A DNA stretch of 44,524 nucleotides, taken from positions 1 to 44,524 of the forward strand of contig CAKSUM010000023.1 in assembly GCA_934501535.1 (NCBI GenBank), in the 5' to 3' direction. The position numbers were made by a program, and so were the translations under genes. The notes under the pieces were generated by a model. That model worked only from the letters and a program-made list of their open reading frames with translations, had not been told where the DNA came from and did not search any database. The stretch's first letter is position 1; each line of letters begins with the position of its first letter. Shown here in pieces: positions 25,176 through 33,299 of this stretch. The stretch is from an uncultured Clostridia bacterium. GTDB lineage: Bacteria > Bacillota > Clostridia > UBA1381.

Positions 25176-27809
25176 ATGAAAAAATTAATTTGTACTATTA
25201 TCACGGCGGCAATGGTTTTGGGTTCATGTCCGGCATTGGCGCAGACGCACGCGGAAAACAAAAACACGGTCGATGTATGCGGAAATCATGTGAATGTATC
25301 CGCGCAAACCGAGGACAAATCCGGTGAAGTAACACTTGTTGTTACCGGCCCCGATCTCGATTATGACGGCTTTGCCGCGCGCAATGACATCAATTCCGCG
25401 GTTTACATCGACCAGAAAACGGCGGTAAACGGCAGCACGGAATTTTCATTCGCCCTGGACAGCGCCGACGGCGAATATGAGGCGGCGGTTCTCGATGATG
25501 AGGGCGGCGTGATTTACACCGACAAATTCACGCTCGGTGAAACCGACGGCATGGACAGCCTTACCGTGACGCGCACCGCTCCGTGGATGGTGAATTATCA
25601 TCTCACAACCGAGGAGCAGTACGGCAGCGGCTATGCCGGCGGCGAATGCGGTCAGATGGTCTGGGGGATTGCGGTTTCGCCGCTTAATCCCGAAATTGTT
25701 CTTATGGGAACCGATACCGCAGGGATTTACAAAAGCACAAACGGCGCAAAAAGCTGGTATCAGGCAGGACTCGGCTTTGACACGCACGGCATTACCGGCA
25801 TTGAATTTCACCCCGAATATGAGAATATCGTATTCGCTGCCGGAGCGGCACATTCCGCCTCGGGGTACAGAACCGAACTCGAGGGTATATGGAAATCCGA
25901 CGACGCCGGGGAAACCTGGCGGCAAACTCTGACCTGCGGATTCGGAGGTCATAAAATGCACAGCTTTGCATTTCTCGGCGGACTGATTTATGCCGGCGCA
26001 CATGACAGCATAACGGCGGAATACCCCGGCGGAGTTTACGTGAGCCGCGATTTGGGCGAAACGTGGGAAAATATCGGTCTTTCCGACAGAACAATAAATG
26101 CGGTTAAGGCTGTCGGCGAAAAGCTGTTTGTCCTCACGGACAATGGCATTTACGTGATGTCGGACAGCGGTTTCGGCGCCCCTGTGATAAGCGGTAATTT
26201 TCTCGATATTGCAGAATGTGACGGCGCGCTGTACTGCATAAATTCCGACAGCTTGTACAAAAGCGCCGACGGCGGCGAATCGTGGACTGTGATAAAACGC
26301 AGCTCGGAAATGGGATTCGGTGCAAGTGATGCAAGTCTTGAAACTCTCACGGTGTTCGCAGACGCTCTCGGCATTATGGCGAATGCCGTACCCGATAATT
26401 TCGTGTACACAACGGACGGAGCAAACAGCTTTATGCTGCCCGAATACTCAAAGAAAAACGCGTTTGTAAAAAACAACTCCGGTTACTACTCGGAGGGTTC
26501 CGCGGGACTTCCCGACGGCACCCTGATAATAGCCGCAGACGGTGAAATATACAAGGGCAGACTTGACGAAAACGGACTTGTGCTGCATGCGTCATCGAGC
26601 GGTATATCGGGAATAAGAGCGAAGAAATTCCTGTTTGACGCGGAAAATCCCGACAACGTAATGATTGCGGCGGTTGACAAGGGTTTTATAAAAACCTGCG
26701 GAAAAACCGAAACGCATTCATATTTAACGGTGGATTACTCGCCGATGGAGGCGGACGGAATACGTTATGCCGGAGAAAAAACCGTCTGCGGCGCCGCGTA
26801 TGACCCCTGCGACAAAAACAGAATTTTAATATCCATAGGAAGCTGGGAAAAATCCGTTATCAAGGAAAGCACCGACGGCGGAAAAACCTTTTACGCCCTG
26901 CCCGGCTCGGAGGGTGCGCAGTGCGAATGTATAGAGTTTAACGCCGGCAATCCCGACATAATCTACGCAGGGGACAGAATAAGCCGCGACAACGGCAAAA
27001 GCTGGGAGAAGCTCCCCGGCGGAATGATTATCGACGCAGTTTCGCCGTTTGACGGAAACAAGGTATATGCAAAAACCGAGGATTGCGTCTATGTATCGGA
27101 AAATGCCGGAATAACATGGGGTTTGTTCGGCATCGGCGTGCCCGGTATTCAGAGAATACATGCCGATTTATCGGAGGACGGCAAGCTGTGGATAGGTACG
27201 TTTTCGTCGGGTATCGCCGTGATGACCCGCGGCGGCGTGCGATACATGAACAACGGTATTTCGGTCAGCAGCGGCGGCGTAAAGACCGTTTATGAAGTCG
27301 CACAGAACCCGAAAAATCCGCAGCACATGGTCGCAGGCGGTACCGACGCGCACAAATGCAGCGTTTCCGCCGGGCTGTTTGAAAGCTATGACGGCGGCGA
27401 AACCTGGCGCACCGTTGACGGACTTACCGGCAGCAAGGACGTGTGGGCGGTTGAATTTCACCCGGTACTGCCGAGGGTTTATATCGGCACGTCATCGGGA
27501 ACCTTCGTTTATGAGTACGAAAGATACTCGCCGGCGGACAAAATAATATCCTGCCGCTCGGTTTCGGGATTTAACATTCGGTGCTTTGCGGAAAATAAGC
27601 TCATATTAAACGTGCTGACGGCGTCATACTCGTCCGAGGGCGTTTTGCGGGATATTATATCCGATGAAATCGAAGTGTTTAAAAACAGGGAGTATAATTA
27701 CACCGTACCCGACGAAAAATTACCGGTCGGCGATGTGATAAAGCAGTTTATCTGGAAAAACGGTACATGCGAGCCGGCGGCTGCGGAGCTGTCGGCATCG
27801 GGCGGTTAA
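25176..27809 (+). CDS. Secreted BNR/GH74-like beta-propeller protein without SLH
   Basis: This 877-residue protein has a signal peptide (about 1-25), an Ig/CBM-like N-terminal domain (~30-125), then a propeller at ~129-783 with about eight Asp-box turns (S-T-N-G-A-K-S-W, S-D-D-A-G-E-T-W, S-Y-D-G-G-E-T-W). Shared blocks show it is a paralogue of the protein at 10952: T-R-T-A-P-W-M-V-N-Y-H-L, G-Y-A-G-G-E-C-G-Q, S-S-G-I-S-G-I-R-A and S-A-G-L-F-E-S-Y-D-G-G. Where that protein ends in SLH repeats, this one ends in the C-terminal module of the proteins at 18592 and 20567 (~790-877). The ATG at 25176 follows GGAG; an upstream in-frame GTG at 25140 lies inside a hairpin and lacks a ribosome-binding site. 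Confidence 0.83.
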   Translation: MKKLICTIITAAMVLGSCPALAQTHAENKNTVDVCGNHVNVSAQTEDKSGEVTLVVTGPDLDYDGFAARNDINSAVYIDQKTAVNGSTEFSFALDSADGEYEAAVLDDEGGVIYTDKFTLGETDGMDSLTVTRTAPWMVNYHLTTEEQYGSGYAGGECGQMVWGIAVSPLNPEIVLMGTDTAGIYKSTNGAKSWYQAGLGFDTHGITGIEFHPEYENIVFAAGAAHSASGYRTELEGIWKSDDAGETWRQTLTCGFGGHKMHSFAFLGGLIYAGAHDSITAEYPGGVYVSRDLGETWENIGLSDRTINAVKAVGEKLFVLTDNGIYVMSDSGFGAPVISGNFLDIAECDGALYCINSDSLYKSADGGESWTVIKRSSEMGFGASDASLETLTVFADALGIMANAVPDNFVYTTDGANSFMLPEYSKKNAFVKNNSGYYSEGSAGLPDGTLIIAADGEIYKGRLDENGLVLHASSSGISGIRAKKFLFDAENPDNVMIAAVDKGFIKTCGKTETHSYLTVDYSPMEADGIRYAGEKTVCGAAYDPCDKNRILISIGSWEKSVIKESTDGGKTFYALPGSEGAQCECIEFNAGNPDIIYAGDRISRDNGKSWEKLPGGMIIDAVSPFDGNKVYAKTEDCVYVSENAGITWGLFGIGVPGIQRIHADLSEDGKLWIGTFSSGIAVMTRGGVRYMNNGISVSSGGVKTVYEVAQNPKNPQHMVAGGTDAHKCSVSAGLFESYDGGETWRTVDGLTGSKDVWAVEFHPVLPRVYIGTSSGTFVYEYERYSPADKIISCRSVSGFNIRCFAENKLILNVLTASYSSEGVLRDIISDEIEVFKNREYNYTVPDEKLPVGDVIKQFIWKNGTCEPAAAELSASGG

Positions 27810-27814
27810 AATAC

Positions 27815-27851
27815 ATACCGGCGCCTCGGAAAATACGCGGAGCGCCGGTAT
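27815..27851 (+). terminator. Stem-loop ending the surface-protein cluster
   Basis: ATACCGGCGC (27815-27824) pairs perfectly with GCGCCGGTAT (27842-27851). Only a weak T-run follows, so termination efficiency is uncertain. It separates the cluster from the two-component system. Confidence 0.55.
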
Positions 27852-27917
27852 ATTAAAGCCGCGAAACGGAATTAATGCGGTACGCGGCTGCCGTAAAATA
27901 CCGTTACATGCGTAATA

Positions 27918-27946
27918 TTGACATAATACCGCATAAATGTTATAAT
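27918..27946 (+). promoter_or_regulatory. Consensus promoter of the two-component system
   Basis: TTGACA (27918-27923), a 17-bp spacer and TATAAT (27941-27946) form a perfect sigma-A promoter 29 bases before the kinase start codon. Confidence 0.85.
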
Positions 27947-27974
27947 TACAGTAGGCTTCGGGAGGTGCGTTCGG

Positions 27975-29471
27975 GTGATTTATGTATTGGTTCTTTTTGC
28001 GGTGCTCGCCGCACTTTTGCTGATAAACAATCCTAAAAACAAGGATACATACAGGTTTATATTTATTATTTTCAGCTTTTCGCTTGTTGCGGTTTTTGAC
28101 ACGATTGCCGCGTCCAAAACAATAAGCTACCAATACACCGGCAATCCCCTGTATGCTCTCGATTACCGTATCTTTACCAAGCTTTCGTCACGGAAATTAA
28201 GCTATTATTTCCTCATTCACATATCGTCGGTCTGCTGCATACTCTACACTGCCGCATGCTCGTTTTTTTCGTTCGGCTATATGATGCCGCACCTTAAAAA
28301 ATACCGCATTTTTTCTACGGTGATTTCATGCGCGCTGTACCTTTTGTTCAATAACCCGTCGCTGAATACACGCATTTATCAGCTTATTTTTTATCACGGT
28401 CTGCCGCTTGATTTGCTCAGAGCATTTTCGCTCATGCGCAATATTTCGTGCATACTGCTGATTGCCGACGCGTTTGTGAACAACATTATACTTTTCGGGT
28501 ATTGCCGCGGCACGTCCGTGTGGCTGAAAAAGTGGCAGATAAACTCATATAATATTTATCAGCTCTCGCTCAATATGCTGTTTTCGGTTTTTATCATTCA
28601 GGATACAGTGTGGAGCTTTGATACCGGGCTTCTTGCCGAAAAGGCATTGTCATTCAGCAGAAAATCATATTTCATGTCCGGAAATTCATATATTCTGCTG
28701 GGTCTGATTATACTCTTTGTGTCGGTATTCATGCTGTTTTCGGTGTTTCACTATAAAACATTCGGCTCTATGATAAAGCTGAAGGGCTTCTTTCTGAACC
28801 GCAGCGCTCAGAAAACAAAAAAACAGCTCAGAACATATTTTCATTCGTTTAAAAATCACCTGCTTACCGTAGAGTCGCTTGCCGACCAGGGACTGTCTGC
28901 CGGTACGGCGGCGCAAAAAGATGAAATGTTCAGGAAAATAAAAACTCTTTCCGAAAATTCTATGGCGAATATCAGCGCGATGCTCGATTCGTTTAACAGC
29001 GTCGACCTTGATGAAAATGATGACGATATTATCAGCTGCATCGAAACCGCAATAATCGGCTCGGACATTCCGCCCGATATAAGGATAACCAAGCACTACA
29101 GCACAAATCCGCGCATGCTGACGTTCGATTATTTTCACATTACCGAAATGTTTAAAAATATTTTTCGCAACGCCGCCGACGCGATTACGGCGTCCGGAAG
29201 AACCGACGGGGAAATTGCCGTATATATAAATTCGGACAAGGATATTTTTGAGGTGAGTATACGCGACAACGGCACGGGAATGTCGGCAAAAACGAAACGC
29301 CGTATGTTCCGTCCGCTTTACACCACAAAGGTGAAAAAGAATTACTGGGGCGTAGGCATGTTCTATGTTCATAACGTTGTTTCCTCGCACGGCGGATTTA
29401 TACGCGTCCTCAGCACGCCCGGAAAGGGTACGCAGATAAGTATATTTTTCCCGTGCAGGCAGGGATTTTGA
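27975..29471 (+). CDS. Sensor histidine kinase with multi-pass membrane sensor region
   Basis: This 498-residue protein has six to seven hydrophobic segments in residues 1-265, forming a membrane-embedded sensor region. The H-box H-S-F-K-N-H-L-L-T-V-E starts near residue 291, as in LytS/AgrC-like or Spo0B-type kinases (H-D-F-K-N-H). The ATPase region follows: an N-box (M-F-K-N-I-F-R-N-A-A-D-A-I), G1 (D-N-G-T-G-M), an F-box (F-R-P-L-Y-T-T-K) and G2 (W-G-V-G-M-F-Y-V-H). The start is GTG at 27975, nine bases after GGAGG. It pairs with the response regulator 15 bases downstream. The signal is unknown; its position suggests a link to the polysaccharide cluster. Confidence 0.88.
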   Translation: MIYVLVLFAVLAALLLINNPKNKDTYRFIFIIFSFSLVAVFDTIAASKTISYQYTGNPLYALDYRIFTKLSSRKLSYYFLIHISSVCCILYTAACSFFSFGYMMPHLKKYRIFSTVISCALYLLFNNPSLNTRIYQLIFYHGLPLDLLRAFSLMRNISCILLIADAFVNNIILFGYCRGTSVWLKKWQINSYNIYQLSLNMLFSVFIIQDTVWSFDTGLLAEKALSFSRKSYFMSGNSYILLGLIILFVSVFMLFSVFHYKTFGSMIKLKGFFLNRSAQKTKKQLRTYFHSFKNHLLTVESLADQGLSAGTAAQKDEMFRKIKTLSENSMANISAMLDSFNSVDLDENDDDIISCIETAIIGSDIPPDIRITKHYSTNPRMLTFDYFHITEMFKNIFRNAADAITASGRTDGEIAVYINSDKDIFEVSIRDNGTGMSAKTKRRMFRPLYTTKVKKNYWGVGMFYVHNVVSSHGGFIRVLSTPGKGTQISIFFPCRQGF

Positions 29472-29486
29472 GAAAGGGATTTTACA

Positions 29487-30167
29487 GTGAATAATATACG
29501 TGTACTGATAACTGATGACAATGAGGCAATTCAAAAGCATTTTAAAACCATTCTCGAACAGGGCGAGAATATAGAGGTCTGCGGAATTGCCGCCTCGGGC
29601 GAGGAGGCGGTGCGCCTTGCCGGAGAACTGCACCCCGATATTGTGCTTATGGATATTCAGATGGAAACCGAGCTTGCCGGTATAAAGGCAATCGGCAGAA
29701 TAAAAAAGGAACACCCCGAAATATCCGTAATTGTCTGCACCATGTATGACGATGATGATTATATATTTGAAGCGTTCGGCAACGGCACCACCGATTATAT
29801 CACAAAATCAAGTCCGCCGTCGCTGATACTTAATTCCATTTACAGTATTAACAAAAAGCGGTTTAAGCTGAACGAAGAAATTGCCTCTAAGCTGATTTTG
29901 CAAATCCCCAAGGTTTATATGCGCAATCAGAGTCTTTTGTATTCGGTTAACATGATTTCAAAGCTGTCCAAGAGCGAGTATGAGATTTTAAAATGTATTC
30001 ATGACGGAATGAGCTACCGTCAGATAGCCGCTCTGCGCTGCGTTGAGGAGCCGAGTATTCGCGTGCAGATAAGCCGCATACTGAAAAAGTTTAACAAATC
30101 GTCTACAAAGGAGCTTATGAAGGAGCTTAATGCGCTGTCATTTTTTGATATTTACCCGGAAAACTGA
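29487..30167 (+). CDS. Response regulator, REC plus LuxR-type HTH
   Basis: This 226-residue protein has an N-terminal receiver domain with the acidic pair Asp10/Asp11, phospho-acceptor Asp56 (I-V-L-M-D-I-Q), Thr85 and Lys107. The C-terminal ~158-215 region is a helix-turn-helix (L-S-K-S-E-Y-E-I-L-K-C-I-H-D-G-M-S-Y-R-Q-I-A-A) of the NarL/LuxR type, divergent in the recognition helix. The start is GTG at 29487, after AAAGGGA. It follows the sensor kinase in the same operon and is its likely partner. Targets cannot be read from the sequence; the ABC and surface cluster is a reasonable candidate. Confidence 0.88.
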   Translation: MNNIRVLITDDNEAIQKHFKTILEQGENIEVCGIAASGEEAVRLAGELHPDIVLMDIQMETELAGIKAIGRIKKEHPEISVIVCTMYDDDDYIFEAFGNGTTDYITKSSPPSLILNSIYSINKKRFKLNEEIASKLILQIPKVYMRNQSLLYSVNMISKLSKSEYEILKCIHDGMSYRQIAALRCVEEPSIRVQISRILKKFNKSSTKELMKELNALSFFDIYPEN

Positions 30168-30201
30168 TTGGAACAAGAAGCATCTGCCGGAAAATTTTTG
30201 C

Positions 30202-30211
30202 GGGGGGGGGG
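30202..30211. repeat. Run of ten G
   Basis: Ten consecutive G lie 34 bases after the response-regulator stop, in a non-coding stretch. Such runs are prone to slippage and to sequencing error. No gene start lies near enough for it to act as a phase-variation switch. Confidence 0.9.
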
Positions 30212-30337
30212 ATAATATGCGTGCACAGAATGTGCTTGCGGCAGGGGAGCAGCGCCGCGGCACGAATGTTACGGCATCGGTTTTAATCCCAAAATCGGGC
30301 TTTTATTAAAAAAAGTGATGTTTGTATTAAAAAACTC

Positions 30338-30367
30338 TTGACAATGGCGGTACGGTTGTGGTATAAT
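30338..30367 (+). promoter_or_regulatory. Promoter of the tRNA-Arg gene
   Basis: TTGACA (30338-30343), an 18-bp spacer and TATAAT (30362-30367) lie 18 bases before the tRNA. Confidence 0.85.
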
Positions 30368-30385
30368 AATGTTTGTTGGTAATAA

Positions 30386-30462
30386 GCGCCGGTAGCTCAG
30401 TTGGATAGAGTGTTTGGCTACGAACCAAAAGGTCGGGGGTTCGAATCCCTTCCGGCGTACCA
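30386..30462 (+). tRNA. tRNA-Arg (anticodon ACG)
   Basis: The 77-nt cloverleaf has acceptor arms GCGCCGG/CCGGCGT (first pair G-U), a D-arm GCTC...GAGT, an anticodon stem TTTGG/CCAAA with loop CTACGAA, and a T-arm GGGGG TTCGAAT CCCTT-type region. CCA is encoded at 30460-30462. The anticodon ACG at 30420-30422 would be read as ICG after A-to-I editing, decoding CGU, CGC and CGA arginine codons. Confidence 0.95.
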
Positions 30463-30465
30463 CGT

Positions 30466-30498
30466 CAGAGCAAGCTATATAGCTTGCTCTGATTTTTT
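30466..30498 (+). terminator. Terminator of the tRNA-Arg gene
   Basis: A perfect inverted repeat, CAGAGCAAGCTA (30466-30477) with TAGCTTGCTCTG (30480-30491), is followed by A and T6 (30493-30498). Confidence 0.92.
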
Positions 30499-30551
30499 AT
30501 GCAAAACTGTTTGCGGTTTTGACGATACTGTCAATGACAGGCTCCGACAGA

Positions 30552-30588
30552 AAAACTCCGCAACAGGTACAATCCGTTACGGAGTTTT
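30552..30588. terminator. Bidirectional terminator between tRNA and the YcdB-like gene
   Basis: AAAACTCCG (30552-30560) pairs with CGGAGTTTT (30580-30588). On the minus strand it ends the transcript of the gene that stops at 30617. Confidence 0.75.
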
Positions 30589-30616
30589 CGGTTCGTTTTT
30601 ATCAGCCGCAGCCGAA

Positions 30617-31363
30617 TTATTCCCACATGGGTTTGCCGGTTACTGCGCTGATATACTTCATTGATTCATCATTCGTGGTATATATCGGAAATGCAGTGAT
30701 TTTGTTATCGGCATATTTGCTGCCGTAGCAAAGGCTGAAACCGATTTTGTCCGCATATGCCTTTTGTGCGGTGTCGCGGCTTATGATTTTATTCGCCTTT
30801 TCAAATTCTATTCCCGTTGTATAGGTCAGAGAAAAATCCGTGAGCGTTTTCCCGTCCGAAGATACCGCAACATATCCGCCGTCGCCGCTGACCGGAATAT
30901 TATTTTCGTACCGTTGAATATCAAAATAACATAAACCGTTTGCCGTATTTTCCGTATTTGTAATGCCGCTGATTTTCAGAGTGTCATATATATCGGGGTT
31001 CAACTGCTTTACATAGCCGCAGGCGGCTTTATACAAAGCGTCCTGCGAGGTTTCGGTGATTGACGGTTTTTGTTCGTCCGCATCTGCGCCGTCCGAATAA
31101 AGGTAACTCGAAATGATACCGTTTTCGTTTGCCGTAACCTCGATTGACTTATCATCATCTTCCCAAGAAAATGTGTATTCCGTACCGTTTTCGTCCGTAT
31201 ATGAATTGCATGCAGGCGCATCATAGCCGGAGGATACCGTTATCCTGTTTTTTACCGAAGTCAAAATTTTATCCGTTCTGCCCGACGGAGCCTCGGCAAA
31301 AACCTGTGCCGACATGCAGCACAGCATTGATACAGCCAATAATGATAAAACTGTTTTTTTCAT
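30617..31363 (-). CDS. Secreted YcdB/YcdC-like (PepSY-type) protein
   Basis: This 248-residue protein has a signal peptide cleaved near V-F-A-E (about 24). The mature part alternates short helices and beta strands in the style of YcdB/YcdC/PepSY repeats: A-L-Y-K-A-A-C-G-Y-V-K-Q-L-N-P, then F-D-I-Q-R-Y-E-N-N-I-P-V-S-G-D-G-G-Y-V-A-V-S-S-D-G-K-T-L, and a closing Y-I-S-A-V-T-G-K-P-M. Such domains are thought to bind or inhibit peptidases, or to sense the envelope; the exact role is unknown. GGAG precedes the ATG. It lies 27 bases after the anti-sigma-like gene on the same strand, so it is probably part of that operon and an envelope-stress output. Confidence 0.78.
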   Translation of the reverse strand: MKKTVLSLLAVSMLCCMSAQVFAEAPSGRTDKILTSVKNRITVSSGYDAPACNSYTDENGTEYTFSWEDDDKSIEVTANENGIISSYLYSDGADADEQKPSITETSQDALYKAACGYVKQLNPDIYDTLKISGITNTENTANGLCYFDIQRYENNIPVSGDGGYVAVSSDGKTLTDFSLTYTTGIEFEKANKIISRDTAQKAYADKIGFSLCYGSKYADNKITAFPIYTTNDESMKYISAVTGKPMWE

Positions 31364-31390
31364 AAAAATCTTCTCCTTTTCGATATTCGT

Positions 31391-32340
31391 TTAATTCATT
31401 TTGTAAATCTCACCGGCAAATGATATACTTTCTGCCTTATTTATATCAATGACTCTGTTAAAGCTCATTGTAATAAAGTCAGTATCGCTCAATATATCGG
31501 TATCTTCACTGCCCTCGGAGCTGAAAACACTGCCGTCTTTCATTGTAACCGTTATTGCGTCGTTGGGATTATCGCAATGCGGCTTTATGCCGCTTAAATC
31601 AGCCAGCTTCACGCTTACGGATACAGGGGAGATGCTTACGCTTTTCCACAGAGCGTTACCGCCGTATATGCTGACTGCCTTTGATACATCATAACTTTTT
31701 GCCGAATTTGAATAATCGATTTTCCAATTCAAATTCCAATTTGCGCTGTTTGATACAAAGGCGCTTTTTTCGTCATTCTGAGCGCTTAGATGAACGGAAA
31801 TTTGCTTGCCCTGCAAATTTTCTGCGGACATAATGTGCAGCATAAACGCATCGGGATTTTCGCCCTGCATACTGATTATGTCCGAACATTGGTAAACCTC
31901 TGCGCCTTTGATTTTGACCTCCGCATCATTTACCGCAGCCCTTTTTATGATGTTATCCTTTTCGCTTACATCAAAAATTACATAAAATCCGTAATCGTCG
32001 CCGATTACCTGTCTTGCCGTTACGGTAATGCCGTTTGAGGTATCCTGCGCCGTAATATCCTCGCCCGAAACCTGCACATTTGTATCGCTGCCGTGCAGAT
32101 ATTTATAAAATATTTCATCGATTTTAAAATACCCTGCGGCAGCAACAGACGTGACAAAAGCCGTGCATACCGCACAAATCAACGCCGTCCGTCCGAATGT
32201 ACTGCGCCGTGCCGCTTTTTGGGGTTAATTTTATCCATTACGCTGCTCAGCACCCTCTGTTTTTCATAATAGTTTAATTCAGGCACTTCTTTTTTTTGGT
32301 TAATAGCAAGATTTTCAAGAATTTCATCAATGTTATTCAT
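31391..32340 (-). pseudogene. Anti-sigma-like membrane protein (DUF4179-type), frameshifted
   Basis: The ATG at 32338-32340 follows a G-rich ribosome-binding site and opens M-N-N-I-D-E-I-L-E-N-L, a short cytosolic N-terminus. That frame stops at 32179. The continuing frame reads T-F-G-R-T-A-L-I-C-A-V-C-T-A-F-V-T-S-V-A-A-A-G-Y, a membrane helix, followed by a ~235-residue extracytoplasmic beta domain with D-I-T-A-Q-D and G-Y-F-K-I-D-E-I-F motifs. Adding one A to the five-A run (minus strand; T5 at 32216-32220) joins the parts into one ~316-residue protein. The arrangement, directly after a sigma factor gene, is that of an anti-sigma factor. It could be a true lesion, a sequencing error or programmed slippage. 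Confidence 0.7.
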
Positions 32341-32891
32341 AAAATCCCCCCTCTGTTCGAATAGTTTTTTTAGCTTTTTCTTGCCGCGATACAAGATATT
32401 CCGGACATCTTTTTCTTTAACGGAAAGAATGTCGGATATTTCTTTAATACTCATTCCGTTTATGTATTTGTATATAAATACCCTGCCCTGCGGAGGTTTC
32501 ATATGCCTGATAATATCAAGCATAATTTCGGAATTGATTTTGCTTATGGCATCGTGTTCCGCATCTTGCTTTGTAACTGCCTCGTCCGCTTTATCTATCG
32601 GAATTGATTTCGCTTGCTTTTTTATGCGCCTTGCTTTATTGTTTGCGCAATTCCTTGCAATTCCGTATATATAGCTCTTGAATGAAGCCTTATTTACATC
32701 ATATTTTCCTATATCGCGCCAAAGAGCAAAAAATGTATCGGATACAGCCTCCTCAACGTCCTCGTCATTGTATGCCGCAAGTATTGCCTTGCATATTACT
32801 CTTTTACAGCTCCGCCGTAAACCTGTACGGCATACTCAATACCCGTCTGCGGTGAAAGCTTTATTGCATTTATTATTTGTTCATCATTCAT
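32337..32891 (-). pseudogene. ECF-type sigma-70 factor, frameshifted
   Basis: The ATG at 32889-32891 starts M-N-D-E-Q-I-I-N-A-I, ending at a TAA after 31 codons. The next frame continues R-V-I-C-K-A-I-L-A-A-Y-N-D-E-D-V-E-E-A-V-S-D-T-F-F-A-L-W (region 2) and, further on, M-S-I-K-E-I-S-D-I-L-S-V-K-E-K-D-V-R-N-I-L (region 4). One added A in the four-A run (T4 at 32802-32805) restores a ~183-residue ECF sigma factor. A six-G run (32345-32350) then carries its frame past the start of the anti-sigma gene with no stop. With five G it would end in a TGA overlapping that ATG, the usual arrangement. The locus looks disabled, or the sequence has homopolymer errors. Confidence 0.7.
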
Positions 32892-33024
32892 CTCGATTAC
32901 CGCCTGCCTTGAAAAACGTTTTTCACTTATCTATTGGTCAGCAGATATAAAAATAACTCACTTTTTATAAATTTTTTTCAGGGTCGGTTCTGCTTTCCGC
33001 CTGTTTTATTTAATATTGTTCAAT

Positions 33025-33100
33025 AAAAAAATGATAAACCGCCGAAATATCGACGGTTTATCAAATCCACAAAAATCCCCGTACACAAAGTACGTTAACA
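33025..33100 (-). ncRNA. Candidate structured small RNA 2, about 76 nt
   Basis: This minus-strand transcript unit runs from a consensus promoter (33107-33135) to a terminator (33035-33060 followed by seven U). It has a 5-bp hairpin CGTAC/GTACG with loop TTTGT (33080-33094), directly followed by GGGGATTTTTGTGGA (33066-33080). Small RNA 1 at 1647-1760 has the same 15-mer in the same order after a 5-bp hairpin of different sequence, which suggests conserved structure. It could also be the leader of the sigma factor operon, whose first ATG is 134 bases beyond the U-run. I do not recognise a known family. Confidence 0.5.
33035..33060 (-). terminator. Minus-strand terminator of small RNA 2
   Basis: TAAACCG (33035-33041) pairs with CGGTTTA (33054-33060), with inner CGA/TCG pairs. 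On the minus strand it is followed after a few bases by seven U (33031-33025). It would also catch read-through from the PTS operon. Confidence 0.75.
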
Positions 33101-33106
33101 GATATA

Positions 33107-33135
33107 ATTATATCACAATATAATCCTATTGTCAA
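33107..33135 (-). promoter_or_regulatory. Consensus promoter of small RNA 2 / sigma operon leader
   Basis: On the minus strand, -35 TTGACA (33130-33135), a 17-bp spacer and -10 TATAAT (33107-33112) form a perfect sigma-A promoter. Confidence 0.8.
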
Positions 33136-33299
33136 TGCTTTTTTACAAAAAGATTACAATATGTTGTTTTTTATATTACATTTTTCGATAAAAATATCCA
33201 AATGCAGCACGGGAATTTCATTATTCGACTTTTTACGGTAACTGCTTTCGGTTTCGGGGTAACCATAAGCCCCGACGCCGGCAGTTTTCGCCGCATATA

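Noticed and set aside
30386..30462. tRNA-Arg as an integration (att) site
   Set aside because: No direct repeat of the tRNA 3' end and no integrase gene were seen nearby.
33255..33277. Hairpin CGGGG/CCCCG just past the last aldolase gene
   Set aside because: No T-run follows on either strand, so it is not a convincing terminator.
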